DNA from: Deltaproteobacteria bacterium
GTDB taxonomy: Bacteria > Myxococcota_A > Polyangia > HGW-17 > SLPX01
Assembly: GCA_011390535.1 (NCBI GenBank)
Contig: JAABSF010000111.1
Location: 1 to 7,730 of the forward strand
DNA length: 7,730 bases
Reading direction: 5' to 3'
A model generated the notes under the pieces. That model was not told the DNA's origin. It did not search any database and was given only the letters and a program-made list of their open reading frames with translations. The translations under genes and the position numbers were made by a program. This document shows, one piece after another, positions 1 through 6,000 of this stretch. How positions within the stretch are numbered: position 1 is the stretch's first letter; each line of letters opens with the position of its first letter.

Positions 1-869
1 ATGCTGATGGTCAGATGACTCGCTCCCCGGAGCTTGGTATAAAGCTCGAGCGCCTTGTCGGGGCTCGTAATATCTTGATTGTTTATGGCATGGATCACAT
101 CTCCGTTACGGATGCCGATCTTTGCAAAAATGCTGTTGGGTCTGATGGCGTAGAGTCTGAACCCATCAGATTTGCCGCCTTTCATATTGTGGACTATTTT
201 CGCTCCACGACCAGCCATTGCCGCGTTTTGGAGAAATTCATTTACCAGTTTTCTGTCCACTTCATATTTGTTGGGCCCTGTCTTTTTGATGCTGCCATCG
301 AACTGATCGCCCGGTTGTTTTCGTCCTTTGTGCGCGACCGCCGGGTGTGGAGGTTTTTTGTCCTCGCCACCTCCGAAAAGCTCCAAGTATTCAAGCCTGT
401 CCTGTCTTTTCAACTCAACCCGGCGTGACTCTACTCTGGTGATTTCGGCGTCTCGAATCTGTTGTCCTACTTTAACCATCATGATCTGATCAGGCTCTTT
501 CATTTTAATCGCTGCCATAGACCAGTCGGGATCATCGCTCACGAGAGTCACCAGTAACTGTGCGTCCATCATCGAAGCTACTGCTGTCTCAGCCTCGATC
601 ACTTCTTCTGTGGGCTCACAGCTCGAGCAAAATATGTTTCTCTGGGCTACTAAAAAGCGGCTCTTGTGGAGCTTTTTTTCAGGCTTCTTTTTTGTGCGCG
701 GTATGTCCCTGACTTTTTTCTCCGGCGGTTTGGTTATCAAATAGCCCTCCAGGATATTCGAAACCACCAAACCCCCGATTGAGGAGCAGATGCCTATCAG
801 CCCGAGGTTCACCAGGTAAAAATGTCTTTTTAAAAAATCTTGAATCTGGTTCATTAACTGGTTGTCCAT
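1..869 (-). CDS. gspC: Type II secretion system protein GspC, C-terminus cut by window edge
   Basis: GspC is the bitopic inner-membrane subunit of the type II secretion system; its periplasmic part contacts the secretin GspD and the inner-membrane platform. The frame stays open for 289 codons to the left edge with no stop. It shows a short cytoplasmic N-terminus, one hydrophobic segment (about residues 17-40, YLVNLGLIGICSSIGGLVV), a Lys/Pro-rich linker (48-69), an HR-type domain opening with FLVAQRNIF (72-80), a charged linker (150-195), and a PDZ-like C-terminal domain (about 198-289) with the typical GFRLYAIRPNSIFAKIGIRNGDVI block. GspC proteins are commonly about 270-300 residues, so only a few are probably missing. 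ATG at 869 is chosen because it places a short tail before the membrane helix and lies just downstream of a candidate promoter; an in-frame GTG at 899 is the alternative. The Shine-Dalgarno (AGGG, about 12 bases away) is poor. Odd point: a Cys-Ser-Ser-Cys motif at 81-84 right after RNIF. gspD probably follows beyond the left edge (inference). Confidence 0.93.
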   Translation of the reverse strand, partial: MDNQLMNQIQDFLKRHFYLVNLGLIGICSSIGGLVVSNILEGYLITKPPEKKVRDIPRTKKKPEKKLHKSRFLVAQRNIFCSSCEPTEEVIEAETAVASMMDAQLLVTLVSDDPDWSMAAIKMKEPDQIMMVKVGQQIRDAEITRVESRRVELKRQDRLEYLELFGGGEDKKPPHPAVAHKGRKQPGDQFDGSIKKTGPNKYEVDRKLVNEFLQNAAMAGRGAKIVHNMKGGKSDGFRLYAIRPNSIFAKIGIRNGDVIHAINNQDITSPDKALELYTKLRGASHLTIS

Positions 870-900
870 GCAATTAGTGTGCCCTATGAGAAGGCTCACC

Positions 901-928
901 TTAATAAGCGATAGAATGCCGACATCAA
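901..928 (-). promoter_or_regulatory. Candidate sigma70-type promoter for gspC
   Basis: Read on the minus strand, TTGATG (923-928, 4 of 6 matches to the -35 consensus) is followed after 16 bases by TATTAA (901-906, 4 of 6 matches to -10). Initiation would fall near 893, giving a leader of about 25 bases to the ATG at 869. This would place the upstream GTG at 899 outside the transcript and so supports the ATG start. It is judged from hexamer matches alone, and such matches arise by chance in AT-rich intergenic DNA. Confidence 0.35.
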
Positions 929-1011
929 AGGGTTTTTCCTTTTGCCCAGGCTAAGCTCACCCATTAATAAATGGACAAACTGGCAGGGCGGATTGCTCGC
1001 ATTAACTCCCC

Positions 1012-1031
1012 TTGTGACATTTTGTCAACAA
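1012..1031. repeat. Imperfect dyad in the gspC-miaA intergenic region
   Basis: TTGTGACA (1012-1019) and TGTCAACAA (1023-1031) form an inverted repeat around a TTT centre, with one unpaired base. The outer parts resemble half-sites of CRP/FNR-family operators, but the spacing between TGTGA and TCA is 7 rather than the 6 of a CRP site, so no regulator is assigned. It lies between the two divergent genes and upstream of the candidate miaA promoter, a plausible place for an operator. No T-tract follows on either strand, so it is not a terminator. Confidence 0.3.
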
Positions 1032-1052
1032 AACTTCACCCTATTTGTCTGG

Positions 1053-1081
1053 TTGCCCTCATCGTCGGATCCTGGTTAAAT
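1053..1081 (+). promoter_or_regulatory. Weak candidate promoter for miaA
   Basis: TTGCCC (1053-1058) and TTAAAT (1076-1081) each match the sigma70 consensus at 4 of 6 positions, with a 17-base spacer. The predicted initiation point falls at or next to the ATG at 1088, which would make the message leaderless or nearly so. This fits the absence of a recognisable Shine-Dalgarno sequence, but the promoter match itself is weak. Confidence 0.25.
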
Positions 1082-1087
1082 AGCCTT

Positions 1088-2020
1088 ATGGTGGAATCCA
1101 GATCCAATAGACCCAAGCTCCTTGTTTTCGGTGGAGTCACGGCTTCAGGCAAGACAAGTGCCTCGCTGAGGTTGGCCCGTTACTTGCCGATAGAGATCGT
1201 GAGCGCAGATTCCGTAAGTGTTTATAAGGGGTTGGACATCGGATCCGCTAAACCTTCGGTTGAGCAACAAAGAGCTGTTCCGCACCATCTTCTGGATGTT
1301 GTGGCTCCTGACGAGACTATGACCGCTGCCATTTACGGTAGTCTGGCCCAGGGGGCGATAGCGGATATAATCTCCCGTGGTAGGTATCCGGTTTTAGTGG
1401 GAGGGACGGGTTTGTATATCCGGACTGTCTTACATGGGCTCGTTGAGGCTCCGAAAGCCGACAAAGATCTCCGCAGACATTTAAGGCAGAGAGAGACGAC
1501 GCTTGGGAATGGAACGCTCCATGAAGAGCTCTCACGCGTGGATCCTGTTACCGCTGATCGTTTGCATCCGTCGGATCTGGTGAGAATAGTTCGCGCCCTG
1601 GAGGTATATATAAACACGTGGAAACCAATCAGTGTTCTGCAAAAGAGCCATCGGTTTCAAGAAAATCACTATGATGTAAGATACTATGTCTTTGACCCCG
1701 GGGTTGATGTATTGCATCACCATATCGCCGAGCGGGTAAAAGATATGCTCGAAAGTGGGCTCATTGAAGAAGCGCGCGGACTGCTGGATCTTGGGTATTC
1801 CCCTACTTTGAGGTCTTTATCTACGCCTGGTTATCGGCAAGCCTGTGACGTATTGGGCGGGCGGTTGACACTGGATGACGCCTTTGACTCCATATGCAGA
1901 GATCATCGCCGCTATGCACGAAGGCAGAGGGTCTGGTTCCGAAAAGTGAAAGAGGCCATTCATCTCCCGGGCACTGAGTATGTTGATTATGCAGCGATTG
2001 CCCAATGGATGGAAAGCTGA
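1088..2020 (+). CDS. miaA: tRNA dimethylallyltransferase (tRNA isopentenyltransferase)
   Basis: MiaA transfers the dimethylallyl group of DMAPP to N6 of A37 in tRNAs reading codons that start with U, the first step towards ms2i6A. It acts in the cytoplasm. The 310-residue product has the usual family length and motifs in order: P-loop GVTASGKTS (16-24), EIVSADSVSVYKGLDIGSAKPS (in the span 36-57, with the conserved catalytic Asp at 41), VPHHLLDVV (64-72), PVLVGGTGLY (101-110, with the conserved catalytic Thr at 107), DLVRIVRALEVY (163-174), GYRQ (248-251) and the C-terminal RRYARRQRVWFRK segment (about 274-286). The frame extends upstream to an ATG at 971, but ATG 1088 is preferred: it puts the P-loop about 15 residues from the start as in the family, and the extra 39 residues look unlike MiaA. 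Small deviations are Val instead of Pro in the P-loop and Pro before GYRQ where Ile is common. miaA is divergent from gspC and convergent with the next gene, so it appears to be transcribed alone. Confidence 0.95.
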   Translation: MVESRSNRPKLLVFGGVTASGKTSASLRLARYLPIEIVSADSVSVYKGLDIGSAKPSVEQQRAVPHHLLDVVAPDETMTAAIYGSLAQGAIADIISRGRYPVLVGGTGLYIRTVLHGLVEAPKADKDLRRHLRQRETTLGNGTLHEELSRVDPVTADRLHPSDLVRIVRALEVYINTWKPISVLQKSHRFQENHYDVRYYVFDPGVDVLHHHIAERVKDMLESGLIEEARGLLDLGYSPTLRSLSTPGYRQACDVLGGRLTLDDAFDSICRDHRRYARRQRVWFRKVKEAIHLPGTEYVDYAAIAQWMES

Positions 2021-2139
2021 CAATCGGATGTGGTGGGTTCCAGGCTTTTCTTAGTGCACAATGGGCGCTTTTTGCAAACGATCCCTTAAGGTCCGGCCCT
2101 TCAAGAGCTGTCCGATCGATTTGTGGGACAGTTGCCGGT

Positions 2140-2907
2140 TTACAAATCTTCGAGATATTTAAGGCCTTCGTCGGTGATATGATATTCCAGCGAACCTCGC
2201 CTGCTCTCTGCCCGCGGCCTTGTTTCGATATAGGGCTCGCCCCTCATCCTTATGACTTTTCTTACATTGCCGGGCAGAATTTTACTTCCACTTTCAGCAG
2301 ACGCCTTGGATAGCTCTGATGCGCTCATCCATGTTTCAGCATCTTCATTTAGCATTTCCAAGACCCGCACCAGCTGATTTTTGCGCCCTCGCTTTTTTTT
2401 GGTTGTTTTTTGTGCGCCGCTTTTGTTGGTTGCGCGTTTTTTGGTGACACGCTTCTTTGTGGTGGTTTTCTTGCTTTTGCCTGTCGTTTTTTCACTCTTT
2501 TTGTCTGCTGTTTCGGCAGCAGGCCCGCTTGACTTTTCTGTTTCTTTTTCGGCTTTCTTTTCTGTTTTCTTTTTATCCTTTTCCGGAAAGGATGCTTTTT
2601 CTTTACTTTCGTCTCCCCCTGTCTGTGTTGCCTTAGGCGAGGGATCTTTGAAAGTGGACGGTGATTTTTTCACAGAGACAGAAGGGGGGGCACAAGGGCT
2701 TTGTTTTGCCCGTGCGCTGGAGAGCATGTCAGTGTGTGGGTTCCTATGTCCGGTGTCTCCTGCCATGGGCAAAGTGAAGCCTGTTTGTTCTTCAACATGC
2801 ATGGCCACTTCTCTGTATAGACTTATGAATCCAGTGACAGCCCTGGCTGCAAGATCAAACCCTGTATCACGAACGTTTTCTGCGATTTCTTTGAAGGCTT
2901 CCAACAT
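2140..2907 (-). CDS. Histone-H1-like lysine-rich protein with C-terminal winged-helix-like domain
   Basis: The 255-residue product has three parts. Residues 1-45 are amphipathic helix (AFKEIAENVRDTGFDLAARA). Residues about 46-175 are low complexity, first Ser/Pro-rich and then strongly Lys/Thr/Glu-rich, with runs such as KKTTTKKRVTKKRATNK and an AT-hook-like KKKRGRK at 171-177. Residues about 178-255 read as a winged helix: helix NQLVRVLEMLNE, helix SASELSKAS, helix LPGNVRKVIRMR, then an Arg-rich wing and a final strand and helix EYHITDEGLKYLEDL. Bacterial proteins with H1-like Lys-rich tails usually bind DNA non-specifically, so a nucleoid or DNA-binding role is inferred, not shown. No signal peptide is present, so it is cytoplasmic. 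The start is supported by AAAGGGA (2914-2920) six bases upstream of ATG. The opposite strand is open over 2381-2938, but only because the Lys codons are T-rich on that strand. A run of seven C (2684-2690, coding Ala-Pro-Pro 73-75) could be a slippage or sequencing-error point. Confidence 0.82.
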   Translation of the reverse strand: MLEAFKEIAENVRDTGFDLAARAVTGFISLYREVAMHVEEQTGFTLPMAGDTGHRNPHTDMLSSARAKQSPCAPPSVSVKKSPSTFKDPSPKATQTGGDESKEKASFPEKDKKKTEKKAEKETEKSSGPAAETADKKSEKTTGKSKKTTTKKRVTKKRATNKSGAQKTTKKKRGRKNQLVRVLEMLNEDAETWMSASELSKASAESGSKILPGNVRKVIRMRGEPYIETRPRAESRRGSLEYHITDEGLKYLEDL

Positions 2908-2936
2908 TTTTTATCCCTTTCCGGTTTGGAGGTTCT

Positions 2937-2962
2937 GAAAAACGGTTGTTTTCGAAAAACGG
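2937..2962. repeat. Tandem 9-bp motif with embedded palindrome in the leader of the H1-like gene
   Basis: GAAAAACGG occurs at 2937-2945 and again at 2954-2962, 17 bases start to start, which is between one and two helical turns. The perfect palindrome TTTTCGAAAA (2949-2958) overlaps the second copy. On the coding strand the motif reads CCGTTTTTC and lies about 15-55 bases upstream of the H1-like ATG, just before the ribosome-binding site. The position would suit an operator or leader element; which protein binds, if any, is unknown. Confidence 0.45.
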
Positions 2963-2982
2963 ACTCCTTGGACCCTGCTAGA

Positions 2983-2992
2983 GGGGATCCCC
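2983..2992. repeat. Perfect 10-bp palindrome GGGGATCCCC upstream of the H1-like gene
   Basis: GGGGATCCCC is a perfect palindrome lying between a possible -10 box (GATAAT on the minus strand, 3006-3011) and the H1-like start. Part of it, AGGGGATC, recurs at 7453-7460 within the promoter spacer of the TPR/HEAT gene. It could be a small operator or a chance palindrome. Confidence 0.35.
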
Positions 2993-3005
2993 AACCGCCG
3001 ACAGT

Positions 3006-3011
3006 ATTATC
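3006..3011 (-). promoter_or_regulatory. Possible -10 box for the H1-like gene
   Basis: GATAAT on the minus strand matches the -10 consensus at 5 of 6 positions and sits in an A/T-rich stretch about 100 bases upstream of the ATG at 2907. No good -35 hexamer is seen 16-18 bases upstream, only T-rich sequence. Read-through from the TPR/HEAT gene upstream is an alternative, since no strong terminator separates the two. Confidence 0.22.
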
Positions 3012-3082
3012 TTTTTACATTGAAATGAATAAAAAGAAAACCCCTTCTGCGGGCTGCGCTCAAAACTCCGGCTTCAACCCAC

Positions 3083-6000
3083 TCAAGATGGTCCTTTATT
3101 GAGTGCCTTAATGGCTGCTTTTCGAACTCTGGGAGAAACGTCGGAAGAAGCAGCATCCCTCAGTGCCTTGTTGGCTGATTTTGAGGAAGATCCTGTGAGG
3201 GCGGCTGCCGCGGACAAGCGAATGGGTTCGATGGCGGTTTGAAGAGCCGATATCAAAATTTCTTCAGCTCCTTGAAACTTCATTTTTCCAATAGTCTCAA
3301 CTGCTGCCTCGCCAATAAAACCGTTTTCGGATTTCACCTTAGAAACGACGAATGATATAGCCGACGGTGTCTTAATCCGCCCCAAGATAATGATTGCTTC
3401 TCTTTGCTCTTCCCAGCCGAGTTTTTCAAACGCACTGATCATATGTTTCGCAAGATTGGCTTTTGTTGTCGGGTGCCTCTCGGCCATCAGGGCCGCTGCT
3501 TTAATGGATGCCATTCTAACTAACGAGTGTTTGTCTTGGAGACCTTTTTTAATGCCGGCTGTATCTTCCGGTGCTCCCGTCTTTCCCAGCAAACGAAGTG
3601 CTGATGAGCGAACAGTTTCATCTTTGTGTGTCGAAAGATCTGCGAAAACAGGTTTGAGTGATTCTCCAATGGACACTACTTTTTCTGCCGCATTATTCTG
3701 CTTTGTCGATGGGCTGTCTTGTTGGGGGTCTAAATAGCCGAGACTGAAGCGGTCGGGGGTGGCGTCAAGAATGCCCATTACTCTGACAAGGACGTCACGA
3801 TGGCGGCTCAGCGCATTTTTTAAACCGATTATAATCTCATCTGAGTGACGCTCTATTAAAAGGGCTCTGCTCTCCGCAGGAACTGAATATGAATCAGGCC
3901 CGAGCTGCTGAACCGTTTTTATCAGTGGAAGCCGGGTTGTTGATCCCAACTCAATGTCTCTCAGGTTGTCTATGTTCATAGAACCAAGACTGCCATGAAC
4001 ACTCTTTAGTACCGCCCACCTGGTTGCATCGTAGATATCTCCTCGTCTCGTCCATAGGATTTTCAGCATTGGTATTGTGGCGCTTGAGTCCGCCAGGAGG
4101 CCGAGTGCGATAGCTGCTTTGTGCTGAATCTGTGAACGCCCTCTTGATAAGACATTTAAGAGCGGTTGCACACCGCGTCTATCTTTTGTGAGCCCTACGG
4201 AAAACGCACATGCAGCCCTCACTTCTTCTCTTCTGTTGATATCTTTCAGCACTTGAAGAATTGGTTTTAACCCCCTTGAGCCGATCAGGCCCAACCCTAT
4301 ACAGGCCATCACCTGAACCCCGATTTTGCGATCGTTCAGGGCTTCGACCAGGGGTTTATATGTTTTCGGTCCGGCCATGAGGGCCAGCGCCCAAGCCGCA
4401 GTCTCCCTCACCGCAACTTCATCGTTTTTCAACAACTGCACGAGGTTGCCGATTGTTTGAGGGTTTGAAAGACGTCCTGCAGAGACCAATGCTCGGACTC
4501 TGAACTCAAGGGCGCGTCCTTTGTCATCAACTGTTGATGGTTGAGGTTGTCTTGGAGGATGGAAGGCGGATGGCACCCTGGATGTTACTCTCCTGGTTGA
4601 TGGTGGTTTGACGGGTGTTCTTGATGTCAAGTCGCCTGAGATTGATTCTTCATCCACGGGGGGGGATATTGCCATTCGAACAAGCGTTGGTGCCGCACCA
4701 GGGTTACCTAGATGTCCAAGCAGATCTATTACGTTCAGTTTATCGTCCCATTTTCCTTCAGATAGGGCTTCCAGAAGTGGTTTTAGTGCGCGTGTGCCGA
4801 TTTTTTTAAGCTTTTGCTTTGCTGATTCTCTGGTTGATTTTGCGTCGGCGTAACGACTCTTGCGAACAAGGGCAGGGATCATCCTGGAGTAGACTTTCAC
4901 CAAGAGTTTACGGTATACGGGTTTGTGAGTGTAGGTGAAAGCAAGGGGTATCAGTGCACGTTCAAGGTTGTCTAGGTTACCTAGATATTCGTCTAAATCA
5001 ACAGCGAATGAGCCGGCTTTGGAGACCATATGTTCATCGGAGCTTCTTTGAACAACCTCGTGATAAAGCTCGGATGCCTCATGGTGCTTTCCCATGCGCA
5101 GGTATATTTTCGCCAAATCGAAATGAACTTTGAAAAACCGTGGACGAATTTTCAGCGCTCTTTTGTATGCTTTTATAGCTGCCTCGTAGTCTTCTTTTTG
5201 CTCGTAGATTCTCGCGATTCGAGCCCACCCGTGAGCGTCTCCTTCGCTTAGTTTGAGCGCCTTTTTAACGTAACTGAGGGCCATCTCGTCTTTGTATGAG
5301 AGGAGGGAGAGTTCGGCTATGCGCATATAGAATTCTCTGGCTCTGTTGGGGATGACCTCGGCCAACCTTTTCAAAACCTGAATAGCTTTGTTCAGCTTGT
5401 ATTGCTTTTGATAAATATCTTGAAGCGCGAGTAGTGCCTCTTGTTGTTCGGAATCCGCTTTCAATATGTCATTGAAAATCTTCTCCCCCTCTTCCAGCTT
5501 TTTCAGTTTGATGTATGCTTCGCCTAAAAAATACCCTGCCTCTATGTCCGGAGGAGAAGAACGGAAGCTTTTTTCGTAGGAAGCGAGCTTGTTTTTAAGT
5601 TTGCCCTGAGAATGCCACAATGTGATGATGGATGTTCTGGCCTCTCGTCTCCAGGCCCTTTTGGATGGCTCGGTGGCTAACTTGATCACTTTTTGCCAGG
5701 CCTCGACGGCTTTGTCATATTGACGCGCGCGTTTGTAGATGGGCCCAAGCGCTTTGTAGAGTGCCGGATTTTTCGGCGCGGATTTGAGCGCGATATTGTA
5801 CATTTTAATTCCTTGGGCGAGCATCTCGTGATTTGCATAGACCGATCCCAGCGTGGCGTATGCCTCTTCCCGTGTCGAAAACATACCTGGACGCAGAAGG
5901 GTTTTCCATGTGCTTAGTGCTCGTTTCTTTTTTCCCCGCTGCCAGTATTGCTCTCCAAGGCTTATAATATGACCGGGGTCGTGTGGCTCGATTCTTACCA

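Noticed and set aside
15..428. Plus-strand open frame of 137 codons
   Set aside because: It lies wholly antisense to gspC, whose translation has clear family motifs; the plus-strand product has none.
679..873. Minus-strand open frame of 64 codons overlapping the start of gspC
   Set aside because: It is an out-of-frame shadow; the frame starting at 869 carries the GspC membrane segment and domains.
2109..2134. Inverted repeat CTGTCC ... GGACAG in the convergent gap between miaA and the H1-like gene
   Set aside because: It is a six-base-pair stem with a 12-base loop and no T-tract on either side, so it is not a convincing terminator; the rest of the gap shows nothing.
2684..2690. Seven-C run in the H1-like gene considered as a phase-variation switch
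   Set aside because: Seven is short for a switching tract and it lies in a disordered linker. It is noted as a possible error hotspot only.
2381..2938. Plus-strand open frame of 185 codons giving a hydrophobic, Phe/Val-rich product that looks like a membrane protein
   Set aside because: It is the T-rich complement of the Lys-rich part of the H1-like gene. The hydrophobicity is an artefact of AAA/AAG codons read antisense, and the minus-strand gene has a good ribosome-binding site and a structured C-terminal domain.
3020..3082. Possible intrinsic terminator after the TPR/HEAT gene (CCC, loop, GGG, then a T-rich run on the minus strand)
   Set aside because: The stem is only three G-C pairs and the T-tract is interrupted and offset. 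It is too weak to call, though the T-rich run is in the right place.
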